Of a DNA stretch of 16,068 nucleotides, positions 5,739 to 12,661 are shown piece after piece. The DNA lies in assembly GCA_026394315.1 (NCBI GenBank), contig JAPKYM010000180.1:1-16068 (forward strand), read 5' to 3'. The notes beneath the pieces are model-generated. The model saw only the letters and a list, made by a program, of their open reading frames with translations. It had not been told where the DNA came from and made no database searches. This DNA comes from Candidatus Bathyarchaeota archaeon. Lineage in GTDB: Archaea > Thermoproteota > Bathyarchaeia > 40CM-2-53-6 > RBG-13-38-9. The first letter of the stretch is position 1; each line of letters begins with the position of its first letter. Position numbers and translations under genes: made by a program.

Positions 5739-5746
5739 CTTAATAG
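5739..5746 (+). promoter_or_regulatory. Possible TATA box for thioredoxin
   Basis: CTTAATAG lies about 35-42 bases before ATG 5781. This would give a leader of roughly a dozen bases carrying GGTTGGG ahead of the start. Positional evidence only. Confidence 0.35.
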
Positions 5747-5780
5747 ATGGTTGAACGGAACTAGTTGCTGGTTGGGTAAT

Positions 5781-6131
5781 ATGAGCGGAGAATCAAGTCC
5801 AGCTATAGAGTCGAACTCTCCAGTAACTTTGACAGACGCCGATTTTGACAGTGCAGTAACTCACAATCCGAGCTTGATTGTAGACTGTTGGGCTCCTTGG
5901 TGTGGACCTTGCAGAGCAGTAGCTCCTACAATAGACGAACTCGCCAAGTCTTACTCTGGAAGGATAACATTCGGAAAGGTCAATGTGGACGATAACCCTA
6001 GGGTCGCCCAGAAATTCGGGATAATGAGCATCCCAACGCTCCTTTTCATCAAGAACGGACAGCTTGTCGAGCAACTGGTCGGGGTTGTTCCCAAGAAGAC
6101 TATTGAAGAGAAGATACAGAAACTACTATAG
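5781..6131 (+). CDS. Thioredoxin
   Basis: A 116-residue protein with the classic active site WAPWCGPC (redox cysteines 41 and 44 from ATG 5781). The cis-proline segment MSIPTLLFIKNG and a final G-V-V-P helix region complete the fold. Thioredoxins reduce protein disulfides in the cytosol, normally recharged by a thioredoxin reductase (not in this window). ATG 5781 is preferred because GGTTGGG precedes it. The frame also opens at TTG 5751, which would add ten residues without homology to the family. The short N-terminal extension before the first strand (about 14 residues) is polar and not a signal peptide. The TrmB-like gene follows after 32 bases and may be co-transcribed. Confidence 0.93.
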   Translation: MSGESSPAIESNSPVTLTDADFDSAVTHNPSLIVDCWAPWCGPCRAVAPTIDELAKSYSGRITFGKVNVDDNPRVAQKFGIMSIPTLLFIKNGQLVEQLVGVVPKKTIEEKIQKLL

Positions 6132-6163
6132 AGGAAAATCCACGATATGCAAGCATAATCCTC

Positions 6164-7021
6164 TTGGGCACAGAGAGCGGACTGAGCATATTGACTGAGA
6201 CAGACAGCACTCTTCAACCGAGAGATTTTGCGAAGAGCTGTGAACTGCTGCGCTCGCTGGGTATGACGGAGACTGAATGTACTATATACCTCAAACTCAT
6301 TGAGAAACCAAAAGGCGAATCAATAGAGAACGTACTCAGCAGCTTCGGCATAGCCCCCAGTGAAGCCGAGGGTGCAGTGAAAGCCCTCCTAGACAAGGGC
6401 TGCATATCAATCAAGAGCAACAAGATCGAGGCAAACTCCCCAAGAGACTTCCTGCCAAACATACTCCGTGAAAAAACACGACAATGCGACCACGAACTGA
6501 ACCTAGCCAAAGAAGCAATTCGCAGTCTAGAACTCTCACTAGATCCGTATTATTGGGAGAAAAGAACAGGACTCCGACCTGAGGACATGATACGACCAAT
6601 AAAGGATCTGCAATCAATGGAGGCGGAAACGATCTCAATGATCACCAATTCTAAGGATTACATCTACATCTTCGCTGAGAAATTTGATTGGTACGAAGAC
6701 ATCCACGTTCAACTAGAAGAAGCTCTTAGCAGAGGAGCCAAAGCCAAAATCCTGATGTTAGTGAAAGACAAAGACACAATCAAGAGAGCCAAGGAGCTAC
6801 AAGGACTTGGAGTGGAAGTACGACATTGTGCTGAGGAGTGGTATCCGGTCAGAGGAACTCTGGTCGATGATGGACAGCTTGTCTTTCTGATATGGGCAAC
6901 AAAGAAGAGCGGTGTCGAAAGACCAGTCCACTACAGGCCCAACTATACAGAAAACGCAGGACTGATAAGAATATTCAAAGATGCATTCCACAAAAGGTGG
7001 GAAGAAGCCAAAGCTATCTAG
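6164..7021 (+). CDS. TrmB-like transcriptional regulator
   Basis: The 285-residue protein has an N-terminal winged helix-turn-helix of the TrmB type (about 27-90). It starts with LRSLGMTETECTIYLKLIE and ends in a wing near CISIKSNKIEANSP. A helical linker follows (about 95-125). A C-terminal domain (about 140-280) is of the kind found in TrmB relatives with a phospholipase-D-like fold: MITNSKDYIYIFAEKFDWY and AKILMLVKD, lacking the HKD catalytic motif. TrmB proteins bind sugars or other ligands and repress or activate nearby genes. Four cysteines are scattered through the protein. The start is TTG 6164 or TTG 6191; no clear ribosome-binding site decides. It may be co-transcribed with thioredoxin, and its stop overlaps the end of the convergent COG1833 gene by 8 bases. 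Confidence 0.8.
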   Translation: MGTESGLSILTETDSTLQPRDFAKSCELLRSLGMTETECTIYLKLIEKPKGESIENVLSSFGIAPSEAEGAVKALLDKGCISIKSNKIEANSPRDFLPNILREKTRQCDHELNLAKEAIRSLELSLDPYYWEKRTGLRPEDMIRPIKDLQSMEAETISMITNSKDYIYIFAEKFDWYEDIHVQLEEALSRGAKAKILMLVKDKDTIKRAKELQGLGVEVRHCAEEWYPVRGTLVDDGQLVFLIWATKKSGVERPVHYRPNYTENAGLIRIFKDAFHKRWEEAKAI

Positions 7022-7505
7022 ATCTACTGGCCGTCCATCTCTTAGGTCTAAGACCTAGCTCCTTGAACTTCTGCCAGATCAATTCCTCACCCTTACTATT
7101 TCTGAGTCCTTCAAGTAGAACAAGATGACTAATGCACGAACAGCCCGAGGAACCAAATCCCCTCTGAGCCACTCTGACACGAGGAGAACGTAGTAGCCTC
7201 TTCACTAGCTTGCATTCCATACGGCTATAGGTCTCTGAGTATATCGCCGCAATCGCTTTGGCATGTGAATCACTCAGAAGATAGTCGATGTGCCAGTATA
7301 TGCTCTTGGCTCCACCAAAGTGTCTGCTAAGTCTCCCTTCAATAGACGATGATCCAGACCCCAATCCGGAGCCGACGTAAAAATAGGTCCCAGATCCCAG
7401 ACACATGATGCCAAGGGACCCGACTTCTATCGATATATCTCTACTCAAAGAAACTAGTAGAGCATAGAAACCTCTCAAACTCGAACTCTCCGGAACATCT
7501 CTCAA
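7014..7505 (-). CDS. COG1833/DUF123 GIY-YIG-like (Uri superfamily) endonuclease-like protein
   Basis: A 163-residue protein matching the order of motifs of DUF123. These are GFYALLVSL (first strand), GTYFYVGSGLGSG (GIY-YIG-like second strand), RLSRHFGG, the IYWHIDYLLSD segment, ECKLVKRLL, and the final GFGSSGCSCISHLVLL. The His/Cys-rich ending GFGSS-C-C-SHL is diagnostic. The family is related to GIY-YIG nucleases, found alone in archaea or fused to endonuclease III in some bacteria; its biological substrate is not established. The start is TTG 7505. It is transcribed divergently from the nucleotidyltransferase gene (80-base gap), and its 3' end overlaps that of the TrmB-like gene. Confidence 0.85.
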   Translation of the reverse strand: MRDVPESSSLRGFYALLVSLSRDISIEVGSLGIMCLGSGTYFYVGSGLGSGSSSIEGRLSRHFGGAKSIYWHIDYLLSDSHAKAIAAIYSETYSRMECKLVKRLLRSPRVRVAQRGFGSSGCSCISHLVLLEGLRNSKGEELIWQKFKELGLRPKRWTASRSR

Positions 7506-7585
7506 TAAACCAGCTCCATAGAAAGCAATATCTCAGAAAGCTGTTAGATCTTAGCCGAAAAGCATCAGAAGTAATCAGAAAGGGG

Positions 7586-8689
7586 TTGAGTCAAATCAAG
7601 GCTTTGATCTTAGCAGGAGGCTTCGGAACTCGACTCAGGCCTCTCTCTTGCTACCGTCCTAAACTCCTGTTCCCTATTGCTGGAAAGCCCATAATCGACT
7701 GGGTTCTTGATGGACTTTCGAAGAATGGAATAGATGAAGCTATTCTTGCAACGAACTACTTGGATGATATGATTAAAGACCACCTCGGCAAAAGATACGG
7801 CAAAGTCAGATTGCATTACTCCTTGGAGGAAAAACCACTTGGAACAGGTGGAGCAATAAAAGAGGCAGAGAGATTCCTTCGCGGAGAAAAATTCTTTTTC
7901 GTTCTGAATGGCGACATTGTCTCATCACCGCCTTTGAGGCAAATCTTACATCAGCACACTAGGAAAAAGGCAACAGTCACCATAATGCTGAAAAAAGTTG
8001 AAGATCCAACGCATTTCGGGGTTGCCAGACTTGGAAAAGAAACGAAGATCATACAGTTTGTAGAGAAGCCGCGGCTCGAAGATGCCCCAAGCCGATGGAT
8101 CAATGCTGGCGTCTACCTTCTAAACTCCGAGATTTTCAGCTACCTGTCTCCTAGAACGAAGTCCAGCATTGAAAAAGAAGTCTTCCCAGTTCTGGCCTCA
8201 TCTGGGAAGTTATTCGGCTACAAATACGCGGCTGAATGGTTCGATATTGGAAGGTTCAGTGAGTATAGAAAGGCAAATAATGTGATTCTATCTCGAGAAG
8301 CTGGAAGTGAGCCTAGAATCGCTCCCGGAGCCGAAGTTAAGATTCCCACGAAATTGATCCCCCCGCTTACTATCAGTGGAGGCTCAAGAGTTGAACAAGC
8401 GACCCTTGGGCCATATACTTCAGTTGGCAAGAAGGCACTCATACACGAGGGCAGTAGGATCTCAGAATCCATATTATTTGACAAAGTAATTGTGGGAAAG
8501 AACTCAACGATCAGAGGAGCCATAATAGGCGAATCAGTGTTCATAGGAAATAACGTCAGAATTGGAGAGAACTGCGTGATAGGTGACCATGTCTTCATTC
8601 ACGACAACATCGCAATAAAGCACGACGTGAGAATATGTCCATATAAAGAGGTTCACAGGAGCATCGACCGTCCAGGAATCGTGAGCTAG
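7586..8689 (+). CDS. Sugar-1-phosphate nucleotidyltransferase with left-handed beta-helix
   Basis: The enzyme joins a sugar 1-phosphate to an NTP, giving an NDP-sugar. The N-terminal Rossmann-like domain shows LILAGGFGTRLRP (residues 7-19), the sugar-phosphate lysine region RPKLLFP (24-30), EKPLGTGGAI (82-91) and the metal-binding NGD (108-110). A later VEKP and WINAGVYLL also fit. From about residue 250 a hexapeptide-repeat tail follows (GPYTSVGKKALI, GKNSTIRGAIIGESVFIGNNVRIGENCVIGDHVFI), typical of GlmU-like and mannose-1-phosphate guanylyltransferase-like enzymes. At 367 residues it is shorter than archaeal bifunctional GlmU proteins of about 400, so acetyltransferase activity is doubtful. 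The start is TTG 7586. The mutase gene follows after 3 bases, which points to GlcNAc-1-P or Man-1-P as substrate; sequence alone does not decide. Confidence 0.88.
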   Translation: MSQIKALILAGGFGTRLRPLSCYRPKLLFPIAGKPIIDWVLDGLSKNGIDEAILATNYLDDMIKDHLGKRYGKVRLHYSLEEKPLGTGGAIKEAERFLRGEKFFFVLNGDIVSSPPLRQILHQHTRKKATVTIMLKKVEDPTHFGVARLGKETKIIQFVEKPRLEDAPSRWINAGVYLLNSEIFSYLSPRTKSSIEKEVFPVLASSGKLFGYKYAAEWFDIGRFSEYRKANNVILSREAGSEPRIAPGAEVKIPTKLIPPLTISGGSRVEQATLGPYTSVGKKALIHEGSRISESILFDKVIVGKNSTIRGAIIGESVFIGNNVRIGENCVIGDHVFIHDNIAIKHDVRICPYKEVHRSIDRPGIVS

Positions 8690-8692
8690 AAC

Positions 8693-10078
8693 TTGACAGC
8701 AACTTCGAAGAGGCTCTTTGGAACCAACGGCGTCCGAGGAATTGTCAACAAAGAACTGACCCCCGAATTTGTACTGCAACTAAGTGAAGCCATAGGAACT
8801 CTCTTCGGCCGCTCGAAGATGCTTCTGGGCTGGGACGGTAGAACGAGCAGCCCCATGCTTGCAAACCTAGCCTCATCAGGAATGATTAGTGCTGGATGCA
8901 ACGTCTATGAGGCAGGCTTGGCCCCCACCCCAGCAATACAATACTTGACCAAAGCTCACAGTCTCAATGGCGCGGTCATGATAACTGCCAGCCACAATCC
9001 CCCCGAATATAACGGATTAAAAGTCATAGACCTTGACGGAGTCGAAATCCCACCTGAAAAAGAACTTCTCATAGAGAAGATCTACTTCAAGAAACAGACG
9101 GTGCTTCGCGACTGGAATGCTCTAGGAGAGAAGCTATCAATACCGGATGGAATTGATGACTACAGGGAAGCAATAAAAGAAAAAGTTGATGAGAAAACAA
9201 TCAGCGAATCAAAGTTCAAGATAGTCGTGGACGGCGCCAGCGGTGTCGGTTCACTCGTCACGCCCTATTTGTGTAGAGAACTCGGTTGTCAAGTGATTAC
9301 GATAAACTCGAATATCGATGGAACCTTCCCTGGAAGACTACCTGAACCAACCCCTGCTAACCTTGGCGACCTTTGCAGAATCGTGAAATCGATCGGTGCA
9401 GACCTCGGTGTCGCACATGACGGTGATGCTGATCGAGCCATATTCGTAGATGAAAAAGGACAGGCTCACTGGGGTGATAGAAGCTTTGCTCTCATAGCCG
9501 AAGACTTCCTGAAGAACAATCCTGGAGAAGAGATAGTGACACCCGTCAGTTCATCCCAGCTCATAGAAGACATTACGTTAAGATGTGGAGGCAAGTTGGT
9601 GTGGACACGTGTCGGCTCACCATACGTTTCAAGAACGATGATTAGCAGAGGAGCCAAACTGGGTGGGGAAGAGAACGGGGGAATATTCTACGCTCCACAC
9701 ATCCCCGTAAGAGACGGCGCTATGGCAACAGCACTTATGCTCCAAGTTATGGCCATCAACAAAAAGAAGCTGTCAGAACTCATGGAGAGACTCCCAAGAT
9801 ACTTCAACGTCAAGGATAAGCTGCCATGTCCAAAGAAGCTCAAAACAAGGGTGCTCAAACAGATCGAGGCCGAAGCAAAGGGAGTCAGAGTCGAGACAAT
9901 AGATGGAATAAAGATATGGAACGAAGACAAGAGTTGGATACTCATAAGACCCAGCGGAACCGAACCGATCTACAGAATCTTTGCAGAGGCCAAGTCGGAA
10001 GAAGAGGCACAAGCTTTGGCCTCAAGATACAAGACGCAAATATCCAAGATCATAGAAAGAAGTGGCCGGCGAAGCTGA
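8693..10078 (+). CDS. glmM: Phosphoglucosamine / phosphomannose mutase (GlmM-like)
   Basis: An alpha-D-phosphohexomutase that moves phosphate between C6 and C1 of hexosamine or hexose phosphates. All four domains show their signatures: LFGTNGVRG (8-16), the phosphoserine loop TASHNPP (98-104, Ser100), the Mg-binding DGDADR (243-248), the sugar-binding GEENGG (325-330) and the phosphate-binding RPSGTEP (419-425). The 461-residue length is normal. GEENGG and FGTNGVRG favour the archaeal GlmM group over general phosphomannomutases; the gene symbol is given on that basis and is tentative. The start TTG 8693 lies immediately after the in-frame TAG of the previous gene, so no ATG alternative exists upstream; a GTGAG stretch in the gap may serve as ribosome-binding site. 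Its end overlaps the next gene by 17 bases, so the three genes are very likely one operon. Confidence 0.9.
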   Translation: MTATSKRLFGTNGVRGIVNKELTPEFVLQLSEAIGTLFGRSKMLLGWDGRTSSPMLANLASSGMISAGCNVYEAGLAPTPAIQYLTKAHSLNGAVMITASHNPPEYNGLKVIDLDGVEIPPEKELLIEKIYFKKQTVLRDWNALGEKLSIPDGIDDYREAIKEKVDEKTISESKFKIVVDGASGVGSLVTPYLCRELGCQVITINSNIDGTFPGRLPEPTPANLGDLCRIVKSIGADLGVAHDGDADRAIFVDEKGQAHWGDRSFALIAEDFLKNNPGEEIVTPVSSSQLIEDITLRCGGKLVWTRVGSPYVSRTMISRGAKLGGEENGGIFYAPHIPVRDGAMATALMLQVMAINKKKLSELMERLPRYFNVKDKLPCPKKLKTRVLKQIEAEAKGVRVETIDGIKIWNEDKSWILIRPSGTEPIYRIFAEAKSEEEAQALASRYKTQISKIIERSGRRS

Positions 10079-11075
10079 CTTGCTGGAAACTTACCTACCC
10101 GCAGCCTTAGCATTGATCGTCGGTTTTGCCTTGACCTTTCTTCTAATTCCTCCAGTTTCCAGAGTCATGCGCAAGTATGGGATCGTTGGGACTGACGTTC
10201 ACAAGCTTGACAGGCCTTTGATACCTGAGATGTGCGGTCTAGCCTTGGTGGTCGGCGTCACAGCCTCAACGCTGGTTGTAGGTTTTTTTTACAGAGAGTC
10301 TGTCGTGAGGCTTCTGGCCTTCGTCTCTGCAACCCTGATCGTTGCAGTTGTTGGGGCACTTGACAGATTAACTACAATAGGTCCGAGGTTGAAGCCTATC
10401 CTCACCACACTTGGGGCTGTCCCAATTCTCCTTTTGTCAGTCTACAGTCCACGTCCCAGTTTGCCTTTCATCGGAGTCACACGACTAACGATAATCTATC
10501 CTATTCTCATCTTGGTCGCTATAGCAGTCACGGCTAACTCAGCAAATATGCTAGACGTTTTTAACGGCTCCTTAACTGGAACATGCTCTGTCGCTACAAT
10601 TGCTATAGTTATCTGCACTTTTCTGGTGGGCCGCGGCGAGATTGCTGCCTTGGCAGCAGCTCTGCTTGGCGGTCTCATTGCCTTCCACATCTACAATAGA
10701 TATCCTGCCAAGGTCTTCCTCAGTGATGTCGGCAGCCTCTATACAGGTGCAGCCATAGGATCACTAGCTATTCTCGGCCATGTTGAGGTAGCAGCTTTGA
10801 CGGCTATGATGCCCCAAATAATGAACGCCTTCTATGGGTTGGCGAAGGTAGGCAGATTGTATGAGAGGAGAGAGATCTCTGCACGACCCATAAAGATCCT
10901 GCCTGACGGCAGACTTGCGGCAAGCAGGGATCCAAGCGCACCCATAACACTCTCACGAATGATCTTGGCTCGAAGCCCCCTGAAAGAGTATGAGATCACC
11001 AGACACATGGTGTCGCTATCCTCCGTCTCGGCCATCCTAGCGATCATCACACAGCTACTGATAGTCTGGCGGTAG
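10062..11075 (+). CDS. Polyprenyl-phosphate GlcNAc-1-P transferase-like (MraY/WecA/Alg7 family)
   Basis: A 337-residue membrane enzyme with about ten helices. Family motifs are visible: D45-V-H-K after the first helix (cytoplasmic loop), a short LDRLTT segment (100-105), NSANMLDVFNG (159-169) and FLSDVGSLYTG (219-229). This family transfers a sugar 1-phosphate from UDP-GlcNAc (or a relative) onto a polyprenyl phosphate such as dolichol phosphate, at the cytoplasmic face, the first step of lipid-linked glycan assembly. In archaea such enzymes start N-glycan or other surface-glycan synthesis. The start GTG 10062 lies inside the mutase gene; TTG 10080 is an alternative just past its stop. A small membrane protein follows with no spacer. 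The exact sugar donor is inferred from the adjacent GlmM-like and nucleotidyltransferase genes. Confidence 0.85.
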   Translation: MAGEADLLETYLPAALALIVGFALTFLLIPPVSRVMRKYGIVGTDVHKLDRPLIPEMCGLALVVGVTASTLVVGFFYRESVVRLLAFVSATLIVAVVGALDRLTTIGPRLKPILTTLGAVPILLLSVYSPRPSLPFIGVTRLTIIYPILILVAIAVTANSANMLDVFNGSLTGTCSVATIAIVICTFLVGRGEIAALAAALLGGLIAFHIYNRYPAKVFLSDVGSLYTGAAIGSLAILGHVEVAALTAMMPQIMNAFYGLAKVGRLYERREISARPIKILPDGRLAASRDPSAPITLSRMILARSPLKEYEITRHMVSLSSVSAILAIITQLLIVWR

Positions 11076-11339
11076 ATGATGCGAACTACAATTGGTCTAA
11101 CCTTGATCATATTGTTCGTATGGATTACCATGCTGGCAAGTCTAGTTGTGATCTTCGCCGCCCTGCCATTTCTCACCTCAATGCTCACAGAGGAATTGGG
11201 AAGACTATTGGAGCAAGTAATTGTGGCAGGATTGGCAACTATCATAGGCATTGTCTGGTTAACCATGTGGAGAGAACTGGCATTCAGGTATTTTTCGAGA
11301 ATCCTCACGAGAAATGTGGAGCCTAGTCCTGATACTTAG
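11076..11339 (+). CDS. Small two-helix membrane protein
   Basis: The 87-residue product starts ATG 11076, the base directly after the stop of the transferase gene, so translation is probably coupled. It has one hydrophobic segment at about 6-33 and a second at about 48-64 (VIVAGLATIIGIVWLTM). An amphipathic stretch with TEELGRLLEQ lies between them, and a basic juxtamembrane end RELAFRYFSR precedes a polar tail. I do not recognise the family. The strict coupling suggests a partner or regulator of the GlcNAc-1-P transferase-like enzyme, but this is inference. A palindrome GAGCGCTC lies 3 bases after the stop. Confidence 0.75.
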   Translation: MMRTTIGLTLIILFVWITMLASLVVIFAALPFLTSMLTEELGRLLEQVIVAGLATIIGIVWLTMWRELAFRYFSRILTRNVEPSPDT

Positions 11340-11342
11340 TTT

Positions 11343-11350
11343 GAGCGCTC
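11343..11350. other. 8-bp palindrome GAGCGCTC between convergent genes
   Basis: Perfect palindrome 3 bases after the stop of the small membrane protein gene, in the 56-base gap towards the convergent DUF354 gene. Candidate 3'-end signal; may be chance. Confidence 0.25.
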
Positions 11351-11395
11351 GCTAAATCTTCTTCAAGAGACACAAATCAAAACTAATGGCGTGCA

Positions 11396-12451
11396 CTATT
11401 GGTTGATATTATCGACGATTACTTTCAATGGATCCTCCATGCTTCGGAGAAGTTCTTGGGCTCGTGTTCTGTTGTCTGCTTGAAAGGCTTCGTCATTCAA
11501 CCAGCTCACCGTTTGTTCAGCTATTGATTCAGGATCAGTCAAGCGAGTGAGTAGACCCTTTTCTTCTAGATATGACTCCACACGTGTAGGCCCTGCCGGG
11601 AAATACGATATTGTTGGGACACCCATCAGAGCAGCTTCAGCCGTCATGGTTCCTCCGCCACCGATGAATACTGAGGTTGAGGCAAGCAGAGCAGACCCGA
11701 GAACTGGGGTCTTAGGAATAATCACTTTCCTTCGGAGATCCCTGAATGCTTCGTATTGTTGCCTGTATCTCGGCAGGACCACTATCTTTGTCTCACATCC
11801 TCTTCTCAAAAGCTCTTTGACAATTCTGACAGCGAGGTCCCTCCAGTCACCGCTGGTCTTCATTAGGTACGCAGCGAATGACTCTTCGAGCCTTAGCGTA
11901 ACTACTCTGGAGTTGGGCTCTAAGCCCAGTTTCTGGGTCATCTTCGGCTCTGGTTTCGCTTTCCTCACCCAGACATAGGGATCGAGGGCATTGTACTGAA
12001 TTATGTTTGAGGGGGCGATACCGTACCGGATCCATTCTTCTTTAGGTATTACTGCTGGGCTGAACAGCTTGGCTGCCAAAGGAATGGTTAGTCTGGAGAC
12101 AGCCTCAGCATGAGGGGAGTCGCTTGCACAGTAGTACGGTACAGACAGACCAAAGGCTGAACGGGCAGCCTCAACAGAAGGGTAAGCTACTACTAGATCT
12201 ACCCCTAGATTTCTCATCAACCTTGCAAGTTTTGCTGTGCGCCTGAGACTTTCCTGAAGCTTGCCCTCCAGAGTCTGTCGATGTGCACCAATTATTCTGG
12301 CCTTAATCTTCTTTATACGTAGCAGCTGGAGCGTTTCGGGAAAATCTCTTGTAACCCTAATCACTCTGTGGCCAGCATCCTCAAGCCTCTCAGAGAGTTC
12401 CCCAAGGAAAAGAACCTGTTTCGGAGTCAGCATGTCCACAAGTATTCTCAA
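11396..12451 (-). CDS. DUF354 (COG1817) GT-B fold glycosyltransferase/epimerase-like protein
   Basis: The 351-residue product begins MRILVDMLTPKQVLFLGELSE, matching the typical N-terminus of DUF354, which fixes TTG 12451 as the start. The C-terminal nucleotide-sugar binding half contains FIGGGGTMTAEAALMGVPTISYFP (about 270-293), the glycine-rich loop and helix of GT-B enzymes. A central hydrophobic stretch LTIPLAAKLFSPAVIPKEEW is also family-like. DUF354 proteins are predicted glycosyltransferases distantly related to UDP-GlcNAc 2-epimerases; no activity is settled to my knowledge. The gene is convergent with the transferase/small-membrane-protein genes and divergent from the nucleotide-sugar dehydrogenase. 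This context points to glycan synthesis. A minus-strand GGGGC run lies just upstream of the start. Confidence 0.87.
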   Translation of the reverse strand: MRILVDMLTPKQVLFLGELSERLEDAGHRVIRVTRDFPETLQLLRIKKIKARIIGAHRQTLEGKLQESLRRTAKLARLMRNLGVDLVVAYPSVEAARSAFGLSVPYYCASDSPHAEAVSRLTIPLAAKLFSPAVIPKEEWIRYGIAPSNIIQYNALDPYVWVRKAKPEPKMTQKLGLEPNSRVVTLRLEESFAAYLMKTSGDWRDLAVRIVKELLRRGCETKIVVLPRYRQQYEAFRDLRRKVIIPKTPVLGSALLASTSVFIGGGGTMTAEAALMGVPTISYFPAGPTRVESYLEEKGLLTRLTDPESIAEQTVSWLNDEAFQADNRTRAQELLRSMEDPLKVIVDNINQ

Positions 12452-12594
12452 AGCCCCTGACCTGCATCAGCACTGAACGGACAATTCAACTTCACATTGA
12501 CCAAGGATATCTCTGTTTCCATGGCTCACCTGCAAGCATCGATTCGAGCTTAACCCATCAGGATCTCCCACAGCATCTTTTTCAACCCAAGATC

Positions 12595-12604
12595 GAATTA
12601 ATAA
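12595..12604 (+). promoter_or_regulatory. Possible TATA box for the nucleotide-sugar dehydrogenase gene
   Basis: GAATTAATAA lies about 60-75 bases before the start codons at 12662/12671, in the 210-base gap between divergent genes. It would give a leader of roughly 35-45 bases. Assigned from composition and position only. Confidence 0.35.
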
Positions 12605-12661
12605 TGTGAGACAACAGGATCAATTGAGCACTCACAATCAAACAAGGATCGGTAAGACCCT

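Noticed and set aside
9826..10110. Plus-strand 94-codon frame inside the mutase gene
   Set aside because: Out of frame with the well-conserved mutase C-terminal domain; a shadow rich in Arg/Gln.
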